A DNA stretch of 64,000 nt from Pleionea sp. CnH1-48 (GCF_024124665.1 NZ_JAMXSB010000011.1:62001-126000), one strand, 5' to 3'. Shown: positions 29,405 through 38,838, counted from the first letter of the stretch. The notes: generated from the sequence alone by a model not told the origin. A program made the numbers and translations.

Positions 29405-29436
29405 TTTATGAGAGGCTTGATATTGCCTCTCATAAA
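29405..29436. terminator. Perfect 12-bp hairpin
   Basis: TTTATGAGAGGC (29405-29416) and GCCTCTCATAAA (29425-29436) enclose an 8-nt loop. It lies just after the stop of the minus-strand gene at 29459 and is probably its terminator or part of a recombination element with R1. Confidence 0.55.
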
Positions 29437-29458
29437 CAGAGTGCTCGCAATGACTCTT

Positions 29459-29872
29459 TTATTCTATTTTTTGATACTCTCCCAAGTCCAACTTTTCATA
29501 GCTCTCGGGACTTAGTTCATCATGACCACCGCCCTCACCAAATCTGAGGTAGCATATTTCTGAAAATAAAATAGAGTCGCAAGTTTCACTTTCAAAGCGT
29601 TCGACTTTAAGGCTTCCTATAACGCTTCCTGCGGCTTGAACGCAAACTGCGTGACACTCATAACGAGCATCAACCAATGAACATTCTATTTCTCCGGAAA
29701 TATCTGAAATTAGCTCTTTTTCGTAAACTTTTGGAACACTGTCAAAATAGGCAATGACAAAAATTTTATGCTGCGCTTCAGAAAACAAGACTTTTAACAT
29801 CCTGAGTGCAGGCGTCACACATCCAATCAATGCTACATGAGCAGTCGCTATCAAGTCACTTTTATTGATCAT
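29459..29872 (-). CDS. Small hypothetical protein of the islet, immunity-protein-like
   Basis: A 137-residue cytosolic protein with AAGGAG 8 nt before the ATG. 'LIGCVTPALRMLKVLFSEAQ' followed by acidic alternation and a late 'SEICYLRFGEGG' resembles small proteins often found as presumed immunity genes near polymorphic toxins. That likeness is from memory and is weak. Seven cysteines in a short intracellular protein are unusual. It is followed by a hairpin and repeat R1. No partner toxin is visible nearby unless the secreted protein at 27474 plays that part. Confidence 0.65.
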   Translation of the reverse strand: MINKSDLIATAHVALIGCVTPALRMLKVLFSEAQHKIFVIAYFDSVPKVYEKELISDISGEIECSLVDARYECHAVCVQAAGSVIGSLKVERFESETCDSILFSEICYLRFGEGGGHDELSPESYEKLDLGEYQKIE

Positions 29873-29946
29873 TACTAAAACTCCTTCAATGGGTTTGCAG
29901 GAACGACACTAGGCTGGCCTTTACCCTTTATAAACCAAAAGTACGC

Positions 29947-29988
29947 CATCACTCTCCTTGTCAATCTGAAAGATGGGTGTCCTCTATC
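29947..29988. repeat. Islet repeat R2
   Basis: Copy 2 of the islet repeat: core GAAAGATGGGTGTCCTCTATC at 29968-29988 plus a left arm shared with R1. It begins 14 nt after the stop of the gene at 30002 (reading the minus strand) and precedes the gene at 29872. Confidence 0.65.
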
Positions 29989-30001
29989 TTCCATCCTGAA
30001 A

Positions 30002-30283
30002 CTAGAGGACTACTCCTGAAGCAAACTCCAGCCCTCCAATATTAAGGTGGAACTTATAACTAGCTACAACTTCATCCTTGAACTCTTCACCATATGGAAG
30101 CTCAACAACCAACTCATATTCATTACCTAATTTGAATTGATGATCACCTGTGTTAGAAATTAACTTACATATAATTAGATCATTGGGCATAAAAAATGAC
30201 GGCTGCATCCCAGAAACACCATCTTTATGTAGGCCACCTTCTTCTTTAGTTTTAAAATAGATTTTTGCATTAATCCTAAGCAT
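30002..30283 (-). CDS. Small hypothetical protein of the islet
   Basis: A 93-residue protein, start ATG at 30283 preceded by AGGTGA. The sequence alternates hydrophobic and charged residues ('IYFKTKEEGGLHKDG', 'YELVVELPYGEEF', 'SYKFHLNIGG'), suggesting a small beta-sandwich or barrel. No family recognised. It is in the same direction as its islet neighbours. Confidence 0.6.
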   Translation of the reverse strand: MLRINAKIYFKTKEEGGLHKDGVSGMQPSFFMPNDLIICKLISNTGDHQFKLGNEYELVVELPYGEEFKDEVVASYKFHLNIGGLEFASGVVL

Positions 30284-30398
30284 AATTTCACCTAAAAAAC
30301 GCGATCTATTGATTTAACAGTATTATTAGAAGCATCTAGTTTATCTGGTTAAACTGTAACTGAACCGCTCTTAAGAATAAGTAAGTACAAAGAAATTC

Positions 30399-30557
30399 TT
30401 ATTTCGCTTTATCGGAAGAGTTTTTATCATCCCGACAAAACGCACTTCCGGATCTCGCAATATCAAACATACCAGCAACAAGCTTTTGGCATATAAGCCA
30501 ATAGTATAGGTGGTGCGCTTCTATTTTGAAACCAGGAGGCTTAATTTCACCTATCAT
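30399..30557 (-). CDS. Possible 52-residue islet protein
   Basis: An open frame starting ATG at 30557 and ending TAA at 30399, with ordinary amino-acid composition: 'MIGEIKPPGFKIEAHHLYYW', then 'LICQKLVAGMFDIARSGSAF', ending charged. There is no convincing ribosome binding site. It begins 24 nt beyond repeat R3 and shares the direction of its neighbours. It may be a real small gene or the tail of a decayed one. Confidence 0.3.
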   Translation of the reverse strand: MIGEIKPPGFKIEAHHLYYWLICQKLVAGMFDIARSGSAFCRDDKNSSDKAK

Positions 30558-30580
30558 AAAAAGAATGTCTGCAAATGTAT

Positions 30581-30601
30581 GAAAGACGGGTGTCCTTTAT
30601 C
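30581..30601. repeat. Islet repeat R3
   Basis: Copy 3 of the islet repeat: GAAAGACGGGTGTCCTTTATC, one base different from the R2 core at two places. It starts 6 nt after the stop of the gene at 30607 on the minus strand. The left arm shared by R1 and R2 is mostly lost here. Confidence 0.65.
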
Positions 30602-30606
30602 CAGCA

Positions 30607-31053
30607 TCAGTCCACTTTCTTATAATTCACATTTTTATCAAAATAAGAGCTTTCAAGATCTTTTGCTAAAGTCAAAATTCTGTAACTGCCATCTTCATAT
30701 GAGAATTGCACCTCAAGCCTTTTAAACCTCTCATTCTTGTCTTTAATCTTAAACTTCAGCTTTAATCTAGGCTGCTTATCGTTTAACGAAGAGCACTCAG
30801 CTGAGTACTCTATATAATTTAAGATGTCTTTATTATGCTCGATAAATCTCGACATTAACTCTTCTATCGAAAAAGACTTATTCGACAACAAAAGATAGTT
30901 ACTTAAATATCTAATAGATAGTATTGAGTCTTTCCTTAATAACTGGTCAAACTCTTTGTATGTACCCAATAACTCTTCTTCACATTTATTTGACTTAGCA
31001 TCAGATGAGAATACAAGCAGCACTAGTAACAAAACCAATACTATTGAGCGCAT
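30607..31053 (-). CDS. Small exported hypothetical protein of the islet
   Basis: A 148-residue protein beginning with a signal peptide (MRSIVLVLLLVLLVFSSDAK). The rest is charged and helical with two cysteines ('NKCEEELL', 'SAECSSL') that could form a disulfide in the periplasm, and a beta-rich end ('LKLKFKIKDKNERFKRLEVQF'). GGATGA precedes the ATG. Family unknown. It starts 35 nt after the ggt stop, so it may be read from the ggt transcript. Confidence 0.65.
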   Translation of the reverse strand: MRSIVLVLLLVLLVFSSDAKSNKCEEELLGTYKEFDQLLRKDSILSIRYLSNYLLLSNKSFSIEELMSRFIEHNKDILNYIEYSAECSSLNDKQPRLKLKFKIKDKNERFKRLEVQFSYEDGSYRILTLAKDLESSYFDKNVNYKKVD

Positions 31054-31087
31054 TTTAAAGTCATCCTATTTTGGAGAGCATTAAGCG

Positions 31088-31120
31088 TCTAGTAAAAAAC
31101 CAGAGTTCCATTCTTAGTCA
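31088..31120 (-). repeat. 3' end of ggt, right flank of islet
   Basis: The last codons and stop of ggt. The 17-bp stretch TCTAGTAAAAAACCAGA (31088-31104) is repeated identically at 29308-29324, so the 1.78-kb islet lies between direct repeats. Confidence 0.65.
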
Positions 31121-32858
31121 CACCCACCGCTTGCGCTCCCAGCCGACGCGGATCCGATGCTCCCAGATATTTTCCATCTTTATCTTGTGCCACAGACTGA
31201 ACGCTACCAAACGCGCGTGTCGCCACAACGTTATGACCCATACCCTGTAACGCTCTTACTGTGTCAGGCGAGTAACCTTTTTCTAACATAAGTTTGTCGG
31301 GGTACCACTGATGATGAAAACGAGGAACCGAGCAGGCTTCGGCAATATTCATTTTAAAATCAACCAGATTAACGATTTGGTGAATCACAGCAGTGATGAT
31401 ACGACTGCCTCCGGGGCTGCCAGTCACTAATACTGGCTGTCCATCTTTCATCACAATGGTAGGCGTCATCGAACTTAACGGTCGCTTGCCACCTTCAATT
31501 GCGTTGGCTTCTCCACCAATTAAGCCATAAGCATTGGGCACACCAGGCTTAGAAGAAAAGTCATCCATTTCGTTATTTAAAATAATGCCAGTACCAGGCA
31601 CAACCTTGCCTGATCCGAAGCTGAAATTGAGTGTATAAGTATTGGTAACAATGTTGCCCCATTTATCCATCACACTGTAGTGAGTGGTTTGCGGACTTTC
31701 CGCATGGAGCACTCCCGCTTTAATCGCACTGGACGGTGTTGCTTTGCCAGACGAGATATTCTTCGCCAAAGCTTTTGCGTAGTCCTTAGACATAATATCT
31801 TTAGCAGGTATCTTCACAAAATCAGGATCGCCCAAAAACTGGCTGCGATCCGCATAAATACGTTTAAATGCTTCCGTCATAGTATGAACATGCTGCGCAC
31901 TTCCCCACCCCATGGAGGCCATAGGAAAACGCTCTAGAATGTTCAACGCCTGAATAATATGAATGCCTCCAGAGCTAGGGGGTGGCATAGAAATAACCTG
32001 ATAGCCCCGATAATTTCCAGTGACGGCTTTGCGCTCTTTGATTTGATAATTAGCCAGATCGTCAACACTGATTAAGCCACCGCTTTTTGACATATAGTCA
32101 GCGATTTTTTCAGCCACCGGACCTTTATAAAAGCCATCACGGCCTTTCTTTTTAATTTGTGTTAATGTCCACGCCAGTTCAGGCAGCTTAATCAAATCGC
32201 CTACCTGATAAGGTTTACTTTGATTAAAGTAAACTCGAGCAAACTCAGGATCTTTCAACAGTCTTTTTTTGCGCGCATCTAATGACGCCAGATAAGGGCG
32301 ATCAGCAACAAAACCTTTCGCGGCCAAATCAATCGCTGGCTGAATCGCTTCCTGCCGTGATATCGAACCATAATGTTTTAGCGCATGTAACATACCAGCA
32401 ACGGTTCCTGGTACCCCAGACGACAACGACGAGTAACGGGATTTGTTTTTATCTACATCCCCTTTATCATCAAGAAACATATCTCGAAACGCTGCGGCAG
32501 GTGCTGCTTCGCGATAATCTATCGCAATGGTTTTTTGCTCCTTTGCCAGATAGATCAACATAAATCCGCCACCGCCAATATTGCCTGCTTTAGGCAATGT
32601 AACGGCTTCACTAAATCCGATAGCAACAGCGGCATCAACGGCGTTACCGCCACGAGCTAAAACTTCGGCACCAATTCGCGAAGCTCGATGCTCCTGTGTA
32701 GCAACCATACCAGCATCCGCTTCAATAGGATGATAAATCGGATGCCATTCAATCAGTGCATTATCAGCATAAGACTGTGTCGACCACAGTAATCCCCAAA
32801 CCGCTAAACTCCAATAGCCAATACGTCTAAGCGCATTAATCTTCTTCTTCAACCACAT
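31089..32858 (-). CDS. ggt: Gamma-glutamyltransferase precursor
   Basis: About 589 residues from the ATG at 32858 (a TTG 9 nt upstream is weaker). A signal peptide ending 'TQSYA' directs it to the periplasm, where it hydrolyses or transfers the gamma-glutamyl group of glutathione. The chain autocleaves before the catalytic threonine T391 in 'QTTHYSVMDKWG'. Substrate-site motifs 'ASRIGAEVLARGGNAVDAAV', 'GNIGGGGFML', 'LNNEMDDFSS', 'RPLSSMTPTI' and 'GSPGGSRII' are intact. The start lies inside the 3' end of the upstream sensor gene, with 23 nt overlap. Confidence 0.95.
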   Translation of the reverse strand: MWLKKKINALRRIGYWSLAVWGLLWSTQSYADNALIEWHPIYHPIEADAGMVATQEHRASRIGAEVLARGGNAVDAAVAIGFSEAVTLPKAGNIGGGGFMLIYLAKEQKTIAIDYREAAPAAAFRDMFLDDKGDVDKNKSRYSSLSSGVPGTVAGMLHALKHYGSISRQEAIQPAIDLAAKGFVADRPYLASLDARKKRLLKDPEFARVYFNQSKPYQVGDLIKLPELAWTLTQIKKKGRDGFYKGPVAEKIADYMSKSGGLISVDDLANYQIKERKAVTGNYRGYQVISMPPPSSGGIHIIQALNILERFPMASMGWGSAQHVHTMTEAFKRIYADRSQFLGDPDFVKIPAKDIMSKDYAKALAKNISSGKATPSSAIKAGVLHAESPQTTHYSVMDKWGNIVTNTYTLNFSFGSGKVVPGTGIILNNEMDDFSSKPGVPNAYGLIGGEANAIEGGKRPLSSMTPTIVMKDGQPVLVTGSPGGSRIITAVIHQIVNLVDFKMNIAEACSVPRFHHQWYPDKLMLEKGYSPDTVRALQGMGHNVVATRAFGSVQSVAQDKDGKYLGASDPRRLGAQAVGVTKNGTLVFY

Positions 32859-35800
32859 GCGTTTCAAACTCTTTTAAAGAAAATAATTGTTGTTCTAGTA
32901 ATAATTCAACACCATCTGACAAATGTTGCTTCAGTGTTGATATATGAATATCTGAACGGCATTTGAACTGGAAGCACCCGCTCTGTCCGGCTTGTGCTAA
33001 ATACTCCAGCAAATCTTCCATTAGATAACAGCCCTGAATGCGCGTATCCCTGTTTGATGACTTCTCTACCAGAGGAACCGGGATCATAGCAATGTTAAAC
33101 TCAAGGTTTAGCAATTTACCATTGCCCATATCATAAGAACGATTGGACAATATTTTATAAAGATTCACAATTCGTTGAGCTACTCGATCTATCTCCCCGC
33201 TTTCTAACAGGTATATTTGGTCATCTTCCCAACGGCAGAATAAATCATCACCCGAAAAATAACTGCTCAACGCTTCAGACAATTGGCATACTGCGGCTTC
33301 AATATTAGCGGGATAATAAGAATTAAACTGCTGCTTATAATTAACAACATGGATCCCTATTAACAAACCTCGAGGTATATCTTGGTTCTGGCGCGAGCAC
33401 CAACGTTCTTCGTTAATGATCAACTCTTCAAAATATTTGCGCGAAAAGAACTGCGTAATGGGATCGCGCTTCTTATAAGAAGCCAACTTAATCTCCAGTT
33501 CGTTAAGCTTGGTTTCGAGAGTCTGATTCTTTTGTTCATTCTTTTCGATATTGGCATTAAGCCAGGACACCTGCTCATCCAATTGCCCTTGCATGACTTT
33601 GGATTTATCCAGTTTTGTTTGCAGCACATTGTGTTTTTTTCTAATGTGTAAGTACCAGAAATAAATACTCAAAAATAAGACTAACGAGGTTAACAGGATA
33701 TAGATACCGAAAGCCGCGCCAGAGGTCCAAAAATAGCTCTCCACCACTACATCCACATTTAACTCATTATCCAACCAACGCCCATCTTTATCAGAGGCTT
33801 GAACATTGAGTATGTAGTTTCCTGCTTTCAATGATGAAAAAGAAATGGTTCTATGATTATCCAGCTCGATCCAGTCTTCATGCAATCCATTCAGTCGGTA
33901 GCGATATTTCTGACGTTCGGCAAAGAAATAATTGAGAGCCACCACTTCAAAAGAAATAAAGGTTTCATTCTCAGAGATAATCACCTTGTTGTCAGAAAGC
34001 ATCGACCTACTCACAGGCTGTCTATTTGAACCTACAACGACATTAGACAAAACAAGTGGAGCGTTGTACGCACTTTTTGAGAACTCTTCAGGTTTAAACC
34101 CAGATACACCATTGATGCCACCAAAAAACAACTGGCCTTGAACGCTCTTATAGTAAGCCCAGGTGTTAAACTCATTGCTCTGTAAACCATCGCTGCGAAC
34201 AAAGTGACTGACCTGATAGTTACTAACGTCAAACTTAATCAAACCAAAACTGGTACTTAACCAAAGGTTTTCGTCGTTACCAGACAAGATGCCGTAAATG
34301 CTGTCGTTGGGTAATCCGTCTTTTTCGGTATAACGTTGGAAGTAGCTACGGCTTATCTCCAGACGGTTAATAAAGAGTTGATTCAAACCATCAGCAGTCC
34401 CGACCCATAAATTGCCCTGAGTATCTTCGTAGATAACCTGAATAACATCGTCGGATAGACTGCGTGAATTATTTTCTTCGGATTGAAACAAAAACTGCTC
34501 ATGGGTTTCTGGATCATAATATAAGAGTCCGTTATCACCACCAATCCAAAGCGCACCCTCTACGTCTTCATACAGGGCTTTAATAGGTGAGCTTTTGTCC
34601 AAAAACAAACTGTCTAGTCGATGGGTATAGTTAAGTAACTCAATATCTTTTGCCGCAGCGACTTTTCCGGTTTTGTTGATGGCTTTATACAGACCATTGG
34701 TCGTACCCAGCCAGATATCACCACTATGATCTTCCAGTAGCGTAATAACAGACAGCTCACTCTGGGTTTCTTCATCAATAAAATCGCTGATAACTTGAGA
34801 TTGATCATAGTCGAAAATTCTTAAGCCTCCGAGCGTACCAATCCAGAGATTGTCATATATATCAAAGTGCAACGAAAAAATTGGATCTTGTGCTAAGTTG
34901 TCAGCTTGCAAAAACTGGATTTGTTCAATCTCTTTGGCTTCGGTATCAACTTTAAACAAACCACCATCAAAGGTACCCACCCATAGATTACCCAATAAGT
35001 CGGAGGTAATTGCATGGACCACATTTTCGATATCAAAATTATTGGCATCTGCACTGGTCAGGTAGTGAGAAAAGAATTCGGTTTGAGGATTCCAGATGTG
35101 AAAGCCAGCACTGTAGGTTCCAATCCAGATCATGTGATTGCTGTCTTCAAATACCGACAAAATATCATCTGACTGCAAACCAAAGTGACCATACTTATCT
35201 TTGCGGTACACGGTAAAACGTTCTGTGTCTGGATCGTACACATTGAGTCCGTCAGCGGTTCCCACCCAGACAAAGTCGCGACTATCAACAAATACGGTTT
35301 GAACAAAGTTCGAACTTATTTTTTTGTCGACTCCGCCCGCTGAATAAAAGCGCTTTTCTCCCGTCATCAGGTTTTTTCGGATAACGCCACCGCGCAACAC
35401 ACCAATCCATAAAATTTCGTGCCCGTTGGAGTGCAGCGAGCTAATGCTAACGTCCTGCTCAGCATCAAAAATATCATCAAAGCAATCTCGGGTAATACTC
35501 TCGCTAATAAAGTCGAGTGCTTCAAGGCAACGTCCAGTCGAGACAAATAAATTAGGACCGGAAGAAAACAGAGCGTGCACATTAAGCCGTGATAACTTAC
35601 TGGCTGTTTTTATGATTTGCTCGTAAGAAGAAAAACGATTAGACAGCTCATCGAATACATAAAGCCCACTGGCTCCACCCACCCAGATGCGCCCATAGAG
35701 ATCTTCAGATAAAGTGACGATGGAATGGTTGTCTGTGCTTGAAGGCATCAAGTAATGAATAAAGCCATCGACACCAGGATCATAAAGTGACACGCCTTTA

Positions 35801-36162
35801 TCGGTCGCCACCCATAGACGATCCTTGGCATCGACCATGATGTCATTGATTAAGTTATCTGGCAGAGATTGAGGTTGCCCAGTTTCGTGTTTAAATATTC
35901 TAAACTGGTACCCGTCGAAAAGATTGAGGCCATCTTCCGTAGCCACCCAGACATAACCATCTTTTGTCTGAGCAAAATCCATAACTACGCTCAAAGACAG
36001 CCCCTGCTCAATCGAGAAATGTTTTAAGCTCAATCGAGAAGGAATAGGATGTTTTTGAACTTCTGCGGCAAAACCAATACGACCAGACAAAGCCAGCACA
36101 CAAAGTAACAATAGACTTTGGAGCCATAAAAATTGGTGCAGTCGTTTAGTTCGTTTTTTCAC
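32836..36162 (-). CDS. Reg_prop/Y_Y_Y membrane sensor with degenerate GGDEF domain
   Basis: A 1108-residue protein from a GTG start. A signal helix is followed by about 14 short propeller blades of the Reg_prop type ('IWVGTADGLNVYDP', 'LWIGGDNGLLYYDP') over about 40-690. A Y_Y_Y domain at about 700-785 ends 'ILNVQASDKDGRWL', then come a transmembrane helix (about 800-822), a coiled coil, and a C-terminal GGDEF-like fold beginning 'KRDPITQFFSRKYFEELI'. The active-site motif reads RWEDDQ where an active cyclase has RxGGDEF, so it is probably inactive. It may bind a nucleotide or act through protein contact. It overlaps plsC-like and ggt genes at both ends. Confidence 0.88.
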   Translation of the reverse strand: MKKRTKRLHQFLWLQSLLLLCVLALSGRIGFAAEVQKHPIPSRLSLKHFSIEQGLSLSVVMDFAQTKDGYVWVATEDGLNLFDGYQFRIFKHETGQPQSLPDNLINDIMVDAKDRLWVATDKGVSLYDPGVDGFIHYLMPSSTDNHSIVTLSEDLYGRIWVGGASGLYVFDELSNRFSSYEQIIKTASKLSRLNVHALFSSGPNLFVSTGRCLEALDFISESITRDCFDDIFDAEQDVSISSLHSNGHEILWIGVLRGGVIRKNLMTGEKRFYSAGGVDKKISSNFVQTVFVDSRDFVWVGTADGLNVYDPDTERFTVYRKDKYGHFGLQSDDILSVFEDSNHMIWIGTYSAGFHIWNPQTEFFSHYLTSADANNFDIENVVHAITSDLLGNLWVGTFDGGLFKVDTEAKEIEQIQFLQADNLAQDPIFSLHFDIYDNLWIGTLGGLRIFDYDQSQVISDFIDEETQSELSVITLLEDHSGDIWLGTTNGLYKAINKTGKVAAAKDIELLNYTHRLDSLFLDKSSPIKALYEDVEGALWIGGDNGLLYYDPETHEQFLFQSEENNSRSLSDDVIQVIYEDTQGNLWVGTADGLNQLFINRLEISRSYFQRYTEKDGLPNDSIYGILSGNDENLWLSTSFGLIKFDVSNYQVSHFVRSDGLQSNEFNTWAYYKSVQGQLFFGGINGVSGFKPEEFSKSAYNAPLVLSNVVVGSNRQPVSRSMLSDNKVIISENETFISFEVVALNYFFAERQKYRYRLNGLHEDWIELDNHRTISFSSLKAGNYILNVQASDKDGRWLDNELNVDVVVESYFWTSGAAFGIYILLTSLVLFLSIYFWYLHIRKKHNVLQTKLDKSKVMQGQLDEQVSWLNANIEKNEQKNQTLETKLNELEIKLASYKKRDPITQFFSRKYFEELIINEERWCSRQNQDIPRGLLIGIHVVNYKQQFNSYYPANIEAAVCQLSEALSSYFSGDDLFCRWEDDQIYLLESGEIDRVAQRIVNLYKILSNRSYDMGNGKLLNLEFNIAMIPVPLVEKSSNRDTRIQGCYLMEDLLEYLAQAGQSGCFQFKCRSDIHISTLKQHLSDGVELLLEQQLFSLKEFETHVVEEED

Positions 36163-36727
36163 TCTTAGTGTCTTTTTTTACCCGCACATCAGATGTGCAC
36201 TCGGGTATCACTCCCTGTTTGTCAGCATAGAACTCACGCAGTAGTTCAAAATCTTTTTCAATGTCTCCGCTGGGCATGATGGGCTCTTTCTCAAGCCCCA
36301 TAGTGCGGGTTTTCACATCTAAGTAAACCAGATAAATCGGTACATTTGCAGCAACAGCAATGCGGTAAAATCCAGTTTTCCAATGATCTTTTTTACTTCG
36401 TGTACCTTCTGGCGCAATCGCCAGTTTAAATTGTGGATCATCATTAAACTTCTGAATAATTTGATCCACAATGTCTTTTGGTGAGCTTCGATTAACCGGA
36501 GAACCACCCAGAGCCGTTAAAAACCAGCCAACAGGCCCCTTGAACAATGTGTGCTTACCAATAAAACGCGGCTTCAAGTCTAACAAAGTACGCAAAAAAA
36601 GCAGCAATACAACATCCCAATTGGAGGTATGAGGGGCAAAAATCACCACATACTGGTCATCTTTTGGTTTTTCACCCAGTACTTTCCAGCCAATCAACTT
36701 GGCTAATACACGAAAAAAAAATTTCAA
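36146..36727 (-). CDS. PlsC-like 1-acyl-sn-glycerol-3-phosphate acyltransferase family protein
   Basis: A 193-residue lipid acyltransferase. The HX4D catalytic motif is at H33/D38 ('APHTSNWD'), the glycerophosphate-binding 'LGGSPVNRSS' follows, and 'IAPEGTRSKKDHWKTGFYRIA' has the EGTR block. It is short for PlsC and probably belongs to the Lpx/‘GPAT-like’ small branch found in many Gammaproteobacteria. The start codon is TTG with GAGG upstream; no ATG lies before the conserved region. It overlaps the downstream sensor by 17 nt. Confidence 0.85.
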   Translation of the reverse strand: MKFFFRVLAKLIGWKVLGEKPKDDQYVVIFAPHTSNWDVVLLLFLRTLLDLKPRFIGKHTLFKGPVGWFLTALGGSPVNRSSPKDIVDQIIQKFNDDPQFKLAIAPEGTRSKKDHWKTGFYRIAVAANVPIYLVYLDVKTRTMGLEKEPIMPSGDIEKDFELLREFYADKQGVIPECTSDVRVKKDTKSEKTN

Positions 36728-36780
36728 CTCACACCTCGGGCTTGTTGTTAGAGTTATCAGGCCTTAAAGCGGGCGTAATG

Positions 36781-38310
36781 TTACGCCGCGCCTTCGTTGT
36801 CATTGTGGATGTCCATCACCATATCAACGTCTTCAACACCACCAGACTCTTTGGCACTATCGCTACGCTTTGCTTCTAACGCTTCAAAGTAAGCTGCATC
36901 AATATCACCAGTCAGATACTCGCCGGTAAAGACTGACGCATCAAAGCCATCAATATTAGCGTTGCCCTCTTTCACCGCATCAATCAGATCATCAAGATCT
37001 TGATAAATCAGTTTATCAGCGCCAATGGCCGTTTCGATCTCGTCATTATCCTTACCGTGTGCAACCAGCTCAGTAGCAACAGGCATATCGATGCCATACA
37101 CGTTAGGATGACGTACCGCTGGAGCAGCAGAAGCAAAATAGACTTTGTTAGCGCCAGCTTCTCTTGCCATCTCAACAATCTGCTTACTGGTGGTGCCACG
37201 AACAATAGAATCATCCACCAACAGAACATTCTTACCTTTAAATTCCAGATCAATGGCGTTCAGTTTTCGGCGTACTGATTTCTTACGCTGTTGCTGTCCA
37301 GGCATAATAAAGGTGCGGCCAATATAACGGTTTTTAACAAAACCATGACGCATTTTCAGATTAAGCCCATGAGCTAACTCCATTGCAGACGTTGTTGAAG
37401 TGTCAGGGATTGGAATAACCACATCGATATCATGATCAGGCCACTCACGAAGAATTTTTTCGGCCAGCTTATCACCCATACGCAGGCGCGCTTTATAAAC
37501 GGATACTTCATCAATCATAGAGTCAGGACGCGCCAGATAAACGTGCTCAAACAAGCAAGGTTTGAGTTCTGTTTGCTTGGCGCAGACGCGAGTATGCAGC
37601 TCACCATTAAAGTCAACAAATACGGCTTCGCCAGGTGCTACATCACGAATCAGCTCAAAACCTAATGAATCCAAAGCGACACTTTCTGATGCGACCATAT
37701 ACTCGGTGCCATTTGCAGTTTCACGCTTACCAAACACCGCAGGACGGATACCATGAGGATCGCGGAAGCACACCATGCCAACGCCCAGGATCAAGGCTAC
37801 CGCAGCATAACCACCATTGCAGCGCTCATAAACACCGCTAAGCGCAGAAAAAACATCATCCGCAGACAGCTGATTGTTGTCTGATTTGCTTTGCAGTTCG
37901 TGTGCTAACACATTCAATAGAATTTCTGAGTCAGAGCTGGTGTTTATATGACGACGATCCGTGTTGTAAAGCTCTTGTTTTAGCACTTCGGCATTGGTCA
38001 GGTTGCCGTTGTGGGCCAGAGCAATACCATAAGGAGAGTTAACATAAAAAGGCTGAGCCTCTGCCGAGCTTGAACAACCTGCCGTAGGATAACGAACATG
38101 TCCTATCCCGACATTACCTGCCAAACGACGCATGTGACGGGTATGGAATACATCGCGAACCAATCCATTGGCTTTTCTCATGAACATACGCCCTTCATTG
38201 AGCGTGACCACCCCAGCGGCATCCTGCCCACGATGTTGCATAACCGTCAAAGCGTCATACAAACTCTGATTTACAGGATACTTACCAACAATACCTACAA
38301 TACCGCACAT
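36781..38310 (-). CDS. purF: Amidophosphoribosyltransferase
   Basis: A 509-residue enzyme that makes 5-phosphoribosylamine from PRPP and glutamine, the first step of purine synthesis. The start methionine is followed by the nucleophile C2 of the Ntn-type glutaminase ('MCGIVGIVG'). The PRPP loop is in '[20 protein letters not shown]'. Full length and motifs intact. It lies 12 nt after cvpA, the classical cvpA-purF operon. Confidence 0.97.
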   Translation of the reverse strand: MCGIVGIVGKYPVNQSLYDALTVMQHRGQDAAGVVTLNEGRMFMRKANGLVRDVFHTRHMRRLAGNVGIGHVRYPTAGCSSSAEAQPFYVNSPYGIALAHNGNLTNAEVLKQELYNTDRRHINTSSDSEILLNVLAHELQSKSDNNQLSADDVFSALSGVYERCNGGYAAVALILGVGMVCFRDPHGIRPAVFGKRETANGTEYMVASESVALDSLGFELIRDVAPGEAVFVDFNGELHTRVCAKQTELKPCLFEHVYLARPDSMIDEVSVYKARLRMGDKLAEKILREWPDHDIDVVIPIPDTSTTSAMELAHGLNLKMRHGFVKNRYIGRTFIMPGQQQRKKSVRRKLNAIDLEFKGKNVLLVDDSIVRGTTSKQIVEMAREAGANKVYFASAAPAVRHPNVYGIDMPVATELVAHGKDNDEIETAIGADKLIYQDLDDLIDAVKEGNANIDGFDASVFTGEYLTGDIDAAYFEALEAKRSDSAKESGGVEDVDMVMDIHNDNEGAA

Positions 38311-38322
38311 AAAGCTAATGTC

Positions 38323-38838
38323 CTAAGAATGTGATGATTGAATTTCGTCGTTTGAAGCCAGGCTAGGAATCGTCTGCTTTAAATGAGCATAGAACCAGCT
38401 GCTAAGAACTTCAAAATATGGAACAAGAGTTGAACGTTTCCACCAGTTATCTTCGGGTACTGGCGTAAAAGATTTAAGCGCAATAACGATGACGGATACC
38501 ATTAAAACACCCCGTAAGGCGCCAAAGGCCATCCCCATCATTCTGTCCATGCCACTGAGGCCAGACCGCTCAATAAATTGACTTAACAGGTAATTAACCA
38601 GGCCAGTTACCGCCAATGTCATAAAAAACAATAGGCCCCAGGCAACGGCCATTCTCAGGCTGGGTGTTTCTATTTGATGTTGTAGCAGAGCAGACATTTC
38701 GACATAAAAGCCTTTGGCAACAAAAAATGCCAAAATCCAGCCCGCTAATGAGAATGCTTCTCGAATAAATCCTCGTGCCAGGCTGATCAGTGTAGAAATA
38801 CCAATAAGGCCAAGAATAACCCAGTCGAACCAGACCAT
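38323..38838 (-). CDS. cvpA: CvpA family membrane protein
   Basis: A 171-residue inner-membrane protein with about four helices, opening 'MVWFDWVILGLIGISTLISL' and containing 'ERSGLSGMDRMMGMAFGALRG', a CvpA hallmark. CvpA is linked to colicin V export and, in enterics, to envelope and bile stress; its molecular role is unclear. Its position before purF is conserved. Confidence 0.94.
   Translation of the reverse strand: MVWFDWVILGLIGISTLISLARGFIREAFSLAGWILAFFVAKGFYVEMSALLQHQIETPSLRMAVAWGLLFFMTLAVTGLVNYLLSQFIERSGLSGMDRMMGMAFGALRGVLMVSVIVIALKSFTPVPEDNWWKRSTLVPYFEVLSSWFYAHLKQTIPSLASNDEIQSSHS

Noticed and set aside
29360-30601. Integron attC sites or a CRISPR array
   Set aside because: Only three copies, spaced about 600 bp apart with genes between, without integron core sites or spacer-like regularity.
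36772-36787. GGCGTAA-TG-TTACGCC palindrome at the purF stop
   Set aside because: Loop of two bases is too short for a hairpin terminator; no T-run.
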